From: Saccharofermentans sp.
GTDB taxonomy: Bacteria; Bacillota_A; Clostridia; Saccharofermentanales; Saccharofermentanaceae
Reading direction: 5' to 3'
Assembly: GCA_024695565.1 (NCBI GenBank)
Contig: JAILHX010000132.1
Coordinates: 1-6,325, forward strand
DNA: 6,325 nt
Below the pieces are notes generated by a model that saw nothing but the letters and a program-made list of their open reading frames with translations, was not told the DNA's origin and did not search any database. Position numbers and translations under genes: made by a program. Position 1 is the stretch's first letter. Each line of letters begins with the position of its first letter. Below are positions 1 to 6,324 of the stretch, in pieces.

Positions 1-567
1 TATAAGGTTGCTGAATGGTCCGGACTTCCTTCTAACAAGATCATCGGTTCCGGTACAAATCTTGACTCTGCACGTTTCAGAGTCCTCATCTCCAGAAAGC
101 TTGGCGTTGACGTCAGAAACGTTCACGGTTATATCCTCGGCGAGCACGGTGAGACACAGTTCCCTGCATGGAGCCACACACACGTTGCAGGTATGTCCAT
201 CGACGAGTACGCAGATGCGGTAGGCATTCCTTTCGGACCTGAGGTCAAGGACGAGATCGCACAGCAGACAAAGTCTTCCGGCGCTCAGATCATCAAGCTC
301 AAGGGCGCTACGTTCAACGGTATTGCAGTAAGTGCCGCAACACTTTTAAGAAGCATCACAGAAGATGAGCACACGATCAGAACAGTTGCCACAAGACTCA
401 ACGGCGAGTACGGCATCAGAGGTGTTACTCTTGACGTTCCTGCACTTATCGGTGCTAACGGTGTAGATAAGATCATCGACATGCGTCTTACAGACGAAGA
501 GTACCAGCTCCTCAAGAAATCTGAGGCAAATATGCGTGATGCAATCGCTTCCGTAGAAGGTCTCTGA
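1..567 (+). CDS. ldh: L-lactate dehydrogenase, C-terminal part (5' end outside window)
   Basis: Cytoplasmic NAD-dependent enzyme that reduces pyruvate to L-lactate and regenerates NAD+ in fermentation. The frame is open from base 1 and gives 188 residues; about 130 N-terminal residues, including the Rossmann NAD site, lie upstream. Numbering from the first visible residue, D22 and R25 in LDSARFR match Asp168 and Arg171 of the family, and H49 in GEHGET matches the catalytic His195. The motif GATFNGIA (about 102-109) carries the substrate-pocket Thr. R27 and H42 fall at Arg173 and His188, which bind fructose-1,6-bisphosphate in Bacillus LDH, so allosteric activation is likely (inference). The LDH pocket motifs argue against malate dehydrogenase. 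The gene ends in tandem stops, TGA TAG, directly followed by a terminator hairpin. Its codons end in T or C and look like those of a well expressed gene. Confidence 0.95.
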   Translation, partial: YKVAEWSGLPSNKIIGSGTNLDSARFRVLISRKLGVDVRNVHGYILGEHGETQFPAWSHTHVAGMSIDEYADAVGIPFGPEVKDEIAQQTKSSGAQIIKLKGATFNGIAVSAATLLRSITEDEHTIRTVATRLNGEYGIRGVTLDVPALIGANGVDKIIDMRLTDEEYQLLKKSEANMRDAIASVEGL

Positions 568-568
568 T

Positions 569-597
569 AGCTCAGAACGCTTTGTTCTCAGCTTTTT
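569..597 (+). terminator. Rho-independent terminator of ldh
   Basis: The arms 569-578 (AGCTCAGAAC) and 584-593 (GTTCTCAGCT) form a 10-bp stem with one C-C mismatch and a 5-base loop (GCTTT). A run of five T follows at 593-597. It begins two bases after the ldh TGA and overlaps the second stop codon TAG, so it is well placed to end the ldh transcript. Confidence 0.8.
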
Positions 598-618
598 CGA
601 GCGCGAAAACAAGAACAA
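582..618 (+). repeat. Inverted repeat overlapping the first terminator
   Basis: TTTTCG (594-599) and CGAAAA (604-609) are perfect complements around a 4-base loop. Outside them TTGTTCT (582-588) pairs fully with AGAACAA (612-618), separated by a small internal loop. The structure uses the 3' arm and T run of the first terminator, so it and that terminator exclude each other. Its role is unknown; it may be leftover terminator sequence or act on antisense transcripts. Confidence 0.5.
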
Positions 619-620
619 CA

Positions 621-660
621 GCCCTGCACTTTGTCCTATAAAGTGCGGGGTTCTTCATTT
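621..660 (+). terminator. Second, tandem rho-independent terminator
   Basis: CCCTGCACTTT (622-632) pairs with AAAGTGCGGGG (640-650) over 11 bp with one T-G wobble, with a 7-base loop. A T-rich but interrupted tail, TTCTTCATTT, follows at 651-660. The stem is longer than that of the first terminator. It probably catches read-through from ldh and insulates the glmU promoter, whose -35 box begins inside this T-rich tail. Confidence 0.75.
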
Positions 661-693
661 ATAAGAAGGCAAAGATTTGCTATAATACTAAGG
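658..693 (+). promoter_or_regulatory. Sigma-A-type promoter of the glmU-pth-mfd operon
   Basis: A perfect -10 box TATAAT at 681-686 is preceded by TG at 678-679 (extended -10, TGCTATAAT). A -35 box TTTATA at 658-663 matches TTGACA at 4 of 6 bases with an ideal 17-base spacer. Transcription should start near 692-694, giving a leader of about 35 bases before the glmU ATG. It is the only strong promoter I see ahead of glmU and comes directly after two terminators, so the operon should be independent of ldh. Confidence 0.8.
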
Positions 694-713
694 GTATTCC
701 CGAATAATTAATT

Positions 714-720
714 AAAGAGG
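714..720 (+). promoter_or_regulatory. Ribosome binding site of glmU
   Basis: AAAGAGG ends 7 bases before the ATG at 728. It fixes the glmU start, since no other in-frame start nearby has such a site, and the protein begins with the expected beta-strand and nucleotide-binding loop. Confidence 0.75.
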
Positions 721-727
721 TTCATTT

Positions 728-2143
728 ATGGAAATATGTGCGGTTGTAATGGCGGCAGGTAAAAGCACGAGAATGAAGTCCAAGCACTCCAAGGTCGTGT
801 TCCAGGTGTCGGGCAAACCGATCATACAATGGGTTGCAGATGCTCTTCAGGAGTCAGGCTGCAAGGATCAGGTATATATCGTAGGCGAACAGCAGAGTGA
901 GATCAGAAGCATCTTAGGCGAGAACTTCGCATATGTGCTTCAGGAAGAGCAGAGAGGTACAGGTCACGCAGTCATGCAGGCAGCACCTTTCCTCGAAGGC
1001 AGGAACGGCCTTACGATCGTTCTTCCCGGCGACTGCCCGATGGTATCGGCAGATACTATCAAGAAGGCATTGGACGCTTTTGAATCCGCTACATCAAACT
1101 GCGCTGCGATCCTCATCACCGCCGAGGCAGACGATCCCACAGGTTACGGCAGGATCATCAGAGGTGCTGACGGCAACGTTCTCAAGATCGTTGAGCACAA
1201 GGACTGCACGCCCGAAGAACTTAAAACAAAAGAGATCAACTCTTCCATGTATGTCTTCAGGACACCGCTGCTCCTCTCGGCTTTGGGCAGGATCGGCGCC
1301 AACAATGCGCAGAAGGAGTACTATCTCACGGATACTATCGGAATCCTTATCGACGACGGCTACACCGTAGGCGCCGTTGTATGCGATTTTGACGATACCA
1401 GGGGAGTTAACGACAGGAAGCAGCTCGCTCAGGTCAGAGACATCATGAATCACAGGATCCTTGACCGTCATATGGCTAACGGCGTTGAGATCGTTGACCC
1501 TAACGCAACATGGATCCACTATGCGGTTGAGATCGGCCAGGATACTGTACTTCTTCCGGGCACTACACTTATCGGCAACACCAACATCGGTGAAGACTGC
1601 ATCATCGGCGAGAACACCAGAATAGACTGCTCCGACATCGGCGACGGTACGGTCGTGGATAACTCCATCGTTTCTTCAAGCTCGATCGGCAAGGACTGCC
1701 GTATCGGACCTTATACACATATCAGACCCGAATCCAGGATCGACGACCACGTTACGCTCGGCGCATACGTTGAGGTCAAGGGTTCTGACATCGGCGAGTA
1801 TACGCGTGCCCGTCACCTTACATACATCGGTGACTCCAAGGTCGGCCGCAACGTTAACTTCGGATGCGGTACCGTTACATGTAACTTCGACGGTCAGGAC
1901 AAGATCGGCTGTACTATCGAAGATAACGTATTCATCGGAGGCAACTCCAACATCGTATCTTCCGTCGTCCTGGGCAAGGACTGCTACATCGCAGCAGGTT
2001 CCACGATCACATCCGACGTTCCCGCATTATCGCTCGGGATTGGCAGATCCAAGCAGCTCAACAAGGATAACTGGGTTGCAGACAAGAGCCGTATGAGAGG
2101 CGAGAACTACATAAGACTCGACGACAGACGTTCTGAGGTCTGA
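728..2143 (+). CDS. glmU: Bifunctional UDP-N-acetylglucosamine pyrophosphorylase / glucosamine-1-phosphate N-acetyltransferase
   Basis: Catalyses the last two cytoplasmic steps to UDP-GlcNAc, the precursor of peptidoglycan: acetylation of glucosamine-1-phosphate with acetyl-CoA, then uridylyl transfer from UTP. The length, 471 residues, is normal for the family. The N-terminal pyrophosphorylase domain (about 1-230) has the loop MAAGKSTRM (8-16) with K22, the uridine-binding region QEEQRGTGHA (72-81), metal-binding D102 in GDCP, TGYGR (138-142), E156, N171 and N228. A linker helix (about 231-250) leads to a left-handed beta-helix of hexapeptide repeats (about 255-445). There R333, K351, catalytic H363, Y366, N377 and K392 fall at the same numbers as in the E. 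coli enzyme, so both activities should be intact. The loop has Ser where many family members have Gly (GKGTRM), a mild change. It is the first gene of the operon; pth starts 18 bases after its stop. Confidence 0.97.
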   Translation: MEICAVVMAAGKSTRMKSKHSKVVFQVSGKPIIQWVADALQESGCKDQVYIVGEQQSEIRSILGENFAYVLQEEQRGTGHAVMQAAPFLEGRNGLTIVLPGDCPMVSADTIKKALDAFESATSNCAAILITAEADDPTGYGRIIRGADGNVLKIVEHKDCTPEELKTKEINSSMYVFRTPLLLSALGRIGANNAQKEYYLTDTIGILIDDGYTVGAVVCDFDDTRGVNDRKQLAQVRDIMNHRILDRHMANGVEIVDPNATWIHYAVEIGQDTVLLPGTTLIGNTNIGEDCIIGENTRIDCSDIGDGTVVDNSIVSSSSIGKDCRIGPYTHIRPESRIDDHVTLGAYVEVKGSDIGEYTRARHLTYIGDSKVGRNVNFGCGTVTCNFDGQDKIGCTIEDNVFIGGNSNIVSSVVLGKDCYIAAGSTITSDVPALSLGIGRSKQLNKDNWVADKSRMRGENYIRLDDRRSEV

Positions 2144-2159
2144 TCACCGCGGAGTCTTA
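2112..2159 (+). promoter_or_regulatory. Inverted repeat enclosing the pth Shine-Dalgarno site
   Basis: TAAGACTC (2112-2119, near the end of the glmU coding region) is perfectly complementary to GAGTCTTA (2152-2159), which contains most of the pth ribosome site GGAG (2151-2154). A second small repeat, CAGAC (2125-2129) with GTCTG (2138-2142), lies within the loop and stacks the structure. The folded RNA would hide the pth ribosome site until a ribosome reaches the glmU stop at 2141-2143, so pth translation may depend on glmU translation. The pairing is directly visible; the regulatory role is inferred. Confidence 0.45.
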
Positions 2160-2161
2160 AG

Positions 2162-2692
2162 ATGTGGATAGTTGCCGGACTCGGTAATCCGGGTAAACAG
2201 TATATCTATACTTGGCACAACATGGGCTATCTCGCTGTAGATATGCTCGCGGATAAGCACGGCATTTTCCTCGGCAAAGAGAAGTATAAGGGCCTCTGGG
2301 GCAAGGGTAAGATAGCAGGGCAGGATGTCATCATCATCAAGCCCACGACCTTCATGAACAATTCCGGCGAGTGTCTTTCCGAGATCAGCCGCTTCTATAA
2401 GGTGCCGCCCAAGAACATCATCACCGTTTACGACGATATCGATATCGCCAAGGGCACGATCCGCGTAAGACCCAAGGGCAGCGCGGGCACGCATAACGGC
2501 ATGCGGTCTGTAATCCAGCACCTCGGCACCGAAGAGTTTCCGCGCGTCCGGATCGGCACGGGTCCCGTTCCCGAGAACTGGGAACTCGTAAACTACGTTC
2601 TGTCCGAAGTGCCTGCTGACGAGCGCAAGCTCTTAAGTGACGCATTTGTCAAAGCCTGTGAGGCTGTCGAGGAGATCATCTCCAATGGATAA
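2162..2692 (+). CDS. pth: Peptidyl-tRNA hydrolase (bacterial Pth family)
   Basis: Cytoplasmic esterase that releases the peptide from peptidyl-tRNA dropped from ribosomes, recycling the tRNA; normally essential. The 176 residues are slightly short of the usual 185-195, mainly at the C-terminus. Visible motifs are the N-terminal VAGLGNPGKQY (4-14) with N9, the catalytic H19 in TWHNMG (17-22), PTTFMNNSGE (61-70) with N66, YDDID (90-94) where D91 matches the Asp that activates the His, and GSAGTHNGM (106-114) with N112. Trp18 before the catalytic His is less usual than Arg or Pro. The ATG at 2162 is supported by GGAG at 2151-2154, 7 bases upstream, and by the start of the conserved first strand. 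It is the second gene of the operon, and its last 8 bases overlap mfd. Confidence 0.96.
   Translation: MWIVAGLGNPGKQYIYTWHNMGYLAVDMLADKHGIFLGKEKYKGLWGKGKIAGQDVIIIKPTTFMNNSGECLSEISRFYKVPPKNIITVYDDIDIAKGTIRVRPKGSAGTHNGMRSVIQHLGTEEFPRVRIGTGPVPENWELVNYVLSEVPADERKLLSDAFVKACEAVEEIISNG
2669..2683 (+). promoter_or_regulatory. mfd ribosome site within a small hairpin
   Basis: GAGGAG (2669-2674), inside the end of pth, is the only Shine-Dalgarno candidate for the mfd ATG at 2685, 10 bases downstream. It overlaps a perfect inverted repeat, GGAGAT (2671-2676) and ATCTCC (2678-2683), which can fold as a 5-bp stem with a TCA loop. Ribosomes finishing pth at 2690-2692 would open it, which fits translational coupling through the 8-base overlap. 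The site also decides the start: the in-frame GTG at 2637 has no comparable site. Confidence 0.45.
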
Positions 2693-5600
2693 AAAGCTTC
2701 TTGAGCTTCTTGGCAGGATCGAATCTGACAGCGAGCTCGTTTCCGAATTTTCCCTCAGCCTTAAGACAGGGAAGCACTTAAACATCACCGGCCTCTGCAA
2801 CGAGCAGAAGGTCTATGTTGCGATGGCTCTTGCGCGCCTTAGTGGTCGAAAAGCAGTATTCATAGAACCCGATGCGGCCAGGGCGCGTTCCACGGCTTCC
2901 TACTGCGCGGCATTCACGGATGAACCTGTTACCCTTCTGATGCCCTCAGAGATGTCTCTCGTGAGCGCCGAGGCTTCTTCCAGAGAATTAGAGCTGACGA
3001 GATCCAACGCGCTCTCAGAGCTCGTCAGGGGCGAATATGAGGCTGCCGTTATCACGGCGGGTGCCCTGTTAAATAAATTGGAGCCCGCGAAGGTTTTCGC
3101 GAAGAGGGTAATAGATCTTAAGGTAGGCCAGGAATTAGAGCGCGACGAACTGGTAAATATGCTCCTTCTTAACGGCTACGAGAACGTTCCGCAGGTAATG
3201 GAGAAGGGCGAGTTCTCCGTAAGGGGTGACATCGTCGACATATACTCTCCTTCGTATACGGAGCCTGTGAGAGTCAGTTTTTTCGATACCGAGATAGACC
3301 AGATAAAGACATTCGACAGAGAGACGCAGAGATCGACGGGCCAGCTCGAAGAGACATGGGTATCTCCTGCGAGCGTCTACGCATTCCCTGAAGATAAGCG
3401 CGATGAGATAGCAGACATCATCTTAGAGCGCGTTCAGGAAGACCTTAAGAAGATGAATACGGCAACCAGAGAGGCAAGGCGTGCGGCTGAACTCCTGTCC
3501 AGGACCGCCACGGGCGACGCAGAGAAGGTAAGAAACGGCATAGAGCCTACGGGCATCGCGCGCTGGCTCGGCGTGATCTTAAAAGACTTCCAGACGGCAC
3601 TAGACTATGTGAATATTGATGACGTCGTCTTCTTTGCTGACGAGATGGTCGACATCGATGCGAGAATGAATTCCTATGCAGGCGAATATGCCCAGAGAAG
3701 CCGCGACTCATTCGAGATCGGTATCGCTCCGACGTGCTCACCGATGGCAATGGTGAACCTAAGTAAGCTCATGAAGGACCTGGATGCCCTGGATAACATT
3801 GTTACATTGTCCATGTTCCAGTCATCCGGCAACGGCCTTCCGGGCGGCAAAACCTATACAGTATCGGGCTTTCCGGCCGATAACTTCTCCGGACGCGCCG
3901 AAGAACTGTCAGACCTCATCAGGAAGAACAAGGACGTCTATCTTGTTGCCCATCACGGCAGAAGATATGAACAGTTAAGAGAGCGTCTGGCAGATCACGA
4001 GTGCTTTGCGGACATAATCGACAGCCCGCTTCCGGCAGGATTTACCTATCCGAAGCTCGGAATTACGATTCTCGGCGAGCAGGAGCTCTATGGTGCCGAA
4101 CAGAAGCGCCAGCCGAAGAAGAAGGGCGCAGGCAGGATCCAGTTCTTCAGCGATATCGCGCCCGGCGATTACGTCGTTCACGACTCTCACGGCGTCGGCC
4201 GCTACGAAGGCCTTGTCAACATGAAGGTCGGCGACATAAGAAAAGACTATCTTAAGCTCACATATGCCAAGGGCGAGACGCTCTATATCCTCCCGGAGAA
4301 CCTCGATTCGCTCCAGAAATACGTAGGTCCGGGCGAACGCGAACCGAAGCTCTCAAGGCTCGGCGGCGACGAGTGGAAGCGCTCCGTATCGCGTGCGAGG
4401 GAAGCGATCAAGAAGGTTGCTTATGACCTACTCAAGATCTATGCCGCAAGAAGCGTCAACAAAGGATTTGCGTGCGCGCCAGACGAGGAACAGCAGAAGC
4501 TGTTTGAAGACAGATTCCCGTTCGTTGAGACGGACGACCAGCTCCGCGCAGTCCGCGAGATAAAGGCAGATCTCGAATCCGAGAGACCGATGGACAGGCT
4601 CCTTTGCGGAGATGTCGGATTCGGCAAGACCGAAGTCGCGTTCAGAGCGATGTTCAAGGCAGTCATGAACGGCAGACAGGTAATAATGCTCGCGCCGACA
4701 ACGCTCCTCGCGCAGCAGCACTACGAGAACTTCATGAGCAGGGTAAAGGACTTCCCCGTAAACGTCTGCCTGCTCTCAAGATTCGTTCCGCAGGCGCAGA
4801 TAAAGCAGAATCTGATTGACATCAAGAACGGCAAGATCGACGTAATCATCGGAACGCACAGAGTGCTCTCAAACGACGTAAAACCGCCTCATTTGGGGCT
4901 TCTTGTCGTTGACGAGGAACAGCGCTTCGGCGTTAATCACAAAGAGAAGATCAAGTCGCTCAAGACCGACGTCGATGTTCTGTCTTTGTCCGCTACACCG
5001 ATCCCACGTACGCTTCACATGTCTCTGGCCGGCATCCGCGACATCTCAACGCTCGAGGAAGCGCCTTTCAACCGCCGCGCCGTCCAGACATACGTCATGG
5101 GTTACGACGAGCAGATAATCGTTCAGGCATGCATGCGTGAGATCTCACGCGGCGGCCAGATCTTCTATCTCTATAACAGAACTTCCGATATCGATAAGGT
5201 TGCCGATGCACTCGAAAAGGCTATGCCCGGCGTCCGCGTCACTTACGCACACGGTCAGATGCCCGAGAACGGTCTTGAGACCGTCGTCTCCGACTTCATC
5301 GAAGGCAAGTACGATATTCTTGTCTGCACGACCATCATCGAAAACGGCGTCGACATGCCTAACGTCAACACCCTGATCGTCGAGAATGCCGACCGCTTCG
5401 GCCTCTCTCAGCTCTATCAGATAAAGGGACGTGTCGGCCGCTCGGACAGACAGGCATACGCTTACATCACATACGATGCTGATGCAGTCTTAAACGAAGA
5501 AGCCACCAAGAGACTTAACGCACTCCGCGAATTCACCGAACTCGGTTCCGGTGTCCGTATCGCGATGCGCGATCTCGAAGTAAGAGGCGCAGGAAGCCTG

Positions 5601-6239
5601 CTCGGTGCCGAACAGCACGGCCAGATGGACGTCATCGGTTACGAACTCTACTGCCGCTTGCTCGATGAAGAAGTCCGTCTTCTCAAGTCCGGCAAAGACG
5701 AGATCCTTGATGTCGATGCAGTTGCTGGACACTCCGAAAAGACCGGCAATGGTTTCTCCGTTGAAGTCGATTACGATGCTTATATTCCTGCTTCTTACAT
5801 CCAGGATGAAGCAGCCAGAATGAGCTGCTACAGACGTATCGGAGACATCTCTGATTACGAGTCTTACAGCGACTTCATAGACGAAGTTACTGACCGTTAC
5901 GGCGACGCTCCGCCGGAGGTTTATATCCTCTCCGGAATATCGCTTATCCGTTCAACTGCAGCAAACTTGGGCTTTACCAAAGCATCGATCAAGAATGCAG
6001 GTGTAAGGCTCTATCTCAATCCCAATCTTCAGATCGACATGCAGGCATTAGGCGCTCTCATGCGGGATCACTTCTACGGCGCCCGCGTGAACATAAACGC
6101 CACGGGGTCTCTGCCTTACATGCTCTTCAAACCGTCTTCCGTAAAGCAGGATAAGACAGTCTCAGAGATCGTAGGACTTCTTAAGATCTTGGAAGAAAAC
6201 AGGACACCTGCTGACAAGACAGAAGAAGATAAAGTATAA
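2685..6239 (+). CDS. mfd: Transcription-repair coupling factor Mfd
   Basis: ATP-driven DNA translocase that pushes stalled RNA polymerase off damaged DNA and recruits UvrA. The 1184 residues are close to B. subtilis (1177) and E. coli (1148) Mfd. The UvrB-like N-terminal module (about 1-330) has a degenerate nucleotide loop (about 33-42), as usual for Mfd, and R180, R196 and F200 at the positions of the E. coli UvrA-binding R165, R181 and F185. The RNA polymerase-interacting domain (about 490-555) begins GDYVVHDSHGVGRY (494-507). The RecG-like motor has Walker A GDVGFGKTE (642-650), Walker B DEEQ (743-746), LSATPIPRT (768-776), and motif VI RVGRSDR (916-922). The translocation motif AMRDLEVRGAG (about 960-970, with R967) follows. 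The C-terminal D7 domain (about 1026-1150) is complete and ends in a charged tail. The start at 2685 overlaps the pth stop and gives the normal N-terminus; the earlier in-frame GTG at 2637 would add 16 unconserved residues. No frameshift or lost motif was seen. Confidence 0.97.
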   Translation: MDKKLLELLGRIESDSELVSEFSLSLKTGKHLNITGLCNEQKVYVAMALARLSGRKAVFIEPDAARARSTASYCAAFTDEPVTLLMPSEMSLVSAEASSRELELTRSNALSELVRGEYEAAVITAGALLNKLEPAKVFAKRVIDLKVGQELERDELVNMLLLNGYENVPQVMEKGEFSVRGDIVDIYSPSYTEPVRVSFFDTEIDQIKTFDRETQRSTGQLEETWVSPASVYAFPEDKRDEIADIILERVQEDLKKMNTATREARRAAELLSRTATGDAEKVRNGIEPTGIARWLGVILKDFQTALDYVNIDDVVFFADEMVDIDARMNSYAGEYAQRSRDSFEIGIAPTCSPMAMVNLSKLMKDLDALDNIVTLSMFQSSGNGLPGGKTYTVSGFPADNFSGRAEELSDLIRKNKDVYLVAHHGRRYEQLRERLADHECFADIIDSPLPAGFTYPKLGITILGEQELYGAEQKRQPKKKGAGRIQFFSDIAPGDYVVHDSHGVGRYEGLVNMKVGDIRKDYLKLTYAKGETLYILPENLDSLQKYVGPGEREPKLSRLGGDEWKRSVSRAREAIKKVAYDLLKIYAARSVNKGFACAPDEEQQKLFEDRFPFVETDDQLRAVREIKADLESERPMDRLLCGDVGFGKTEVAFRAMFKAVMNGRQVIMLAPTTLLAQQHYENFMSRVKDFPVNVCLLSRFVPQAQIKQNLIDIKNGKIDVIIGTHRVLSNDVKPPHLGLLVVDEEQRFGVNHKEKIKSLKTDVDVLSLSATPIPRTLHMSLAGIRDISTLEEAPFNRRAVQTYVMGYDEQIIVQACMREISRGGQIFYLYNRTSDIDKVADALEKAMPGVRVTYAHGQMPENGLETVVSDFIEGKYDILVCTTIIENGVDMPNVNTLIVENADRFGLSQLYQIKGRVGRSDRQAYAYITYDADAVLNEEATKRLNALREFTELGSGVRIAMRDLEVRGAGSLLGAEQHGQMDVIGYELYCRLLDEEVRLLKSGKDEILDVDAVAGHSEKTGNGFSVEVDYDAYIPASYIQDEAARMSCYRRIGDISDYESYSDFIDEVTDRYGDAPPEVYILSGISLIRSTAANLGFTKASIKNAGVRLYLNPNLQIDMQALGALMRDHFYGARVNINATGSLPYMLFKPSSVKQDKTVSEIVGLLKILEENRTPADKTEEDKV

Positions 6240-6247
6240 TTCATCTG
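6211..6247 (+). promoter_or_regulatory. Probable tRNA-Arg promoter inside the end of mfd
   Basis: A perfect TATAAT lies at 6235-6240 and CTGACA, 5 of 6 to the -35 consensus, at 6211-6216, with an 18-base spacer. The mfd stop TAA (6237-6239) is part of the -10 box. A start 7 bases downstream would be G at 6247, leaving a 5' leader of only about three bases before the tRNA. The motif match and position are strong; activity is inferred. Confidence 0.65.
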
Positions 6248-6249
6248 TT

Positions 6250-6324
6250 GCTCCAATAGTCTAATGGATAGAATAGCGGTTTCCGGTACCGTAGATGCGG
6301 GTTCGATTCCTGCTTGGAGCGCCA
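6250..6324 (+). tRNA. tRNA-Arg with anticodon CCG
   Basis: A complete 75-base tRNA that decodes CGG. The acceptor GCTCCAA (6250-6256) pairs perfectly with TTGGAGC (6314-6320), followed by discriminator G73 (6321) and encoded CCA (6322-6324). The anticodon stem GCGGT/ACCGT (6276-6280, 6288-6292) surrounds the loop TTCCGGT with anticodon CCG at 6283-6285. The variable loop is AGAT, and the T stem GCGGG/CCTGC holds the loop TTCGATT. A20 in the D loop (AATGGATA), C35 and G73 are the known arginine identity elements. The D stem GTCT/GAAT is poor: two wobbles, one normal pair and a C12-A23 mismatch. The gene begins 10 bases after the mfd stop with no terminator between, so it can be reached by operon read-through as well as by its own promoter. 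The window ends one base after CCA. Confidence 0.95.

Noticed and set aside
193..567. Separate short gene starting at the ATG at 193
   Set aside because: The same frame is open from base 1 and encodes earlier LDH motifs including the catalytic His, so this is an internal Met of ldh.
568..727. Possible riboswitch or small RNA in the ldh-glmU gap
   Set aside because: The 160 bases are accounted for by two terminators, a promoter and a short leader of about 35 bases, too short for a known riboswitch fold; no glmS-type ribozyme features were seen.
1094..1519. Minus-strand open frame of 141 codons within glmU
   Set aside because: It lies entirely antisense to conserved glmU codons, has no recognisable domain, and no promoter or ribosome site was seen.
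2144..2521. Minus-strand open frame of 125 codons opposite pth
   Set aside because: It is a shadow of the pth codon pattern; pth has full family motifs and the antisense frame has none.
2637..2684. Upstream GTG start giving mfd 16 extra residues
   Set aside because: The extra stretch lies deep in pth, is not Mfd-like, and lacks a good ribosome site, whereas the ATG at 2685 has GAGGAG upstream and the usual stop-start overlap.
4428..4721. Minus-strand frames of 75-97 codons opposite the Mfd motor domain
   Set aside because: They overlap the Walker A region of mfd, have no recognisable motifs and no expression signals.
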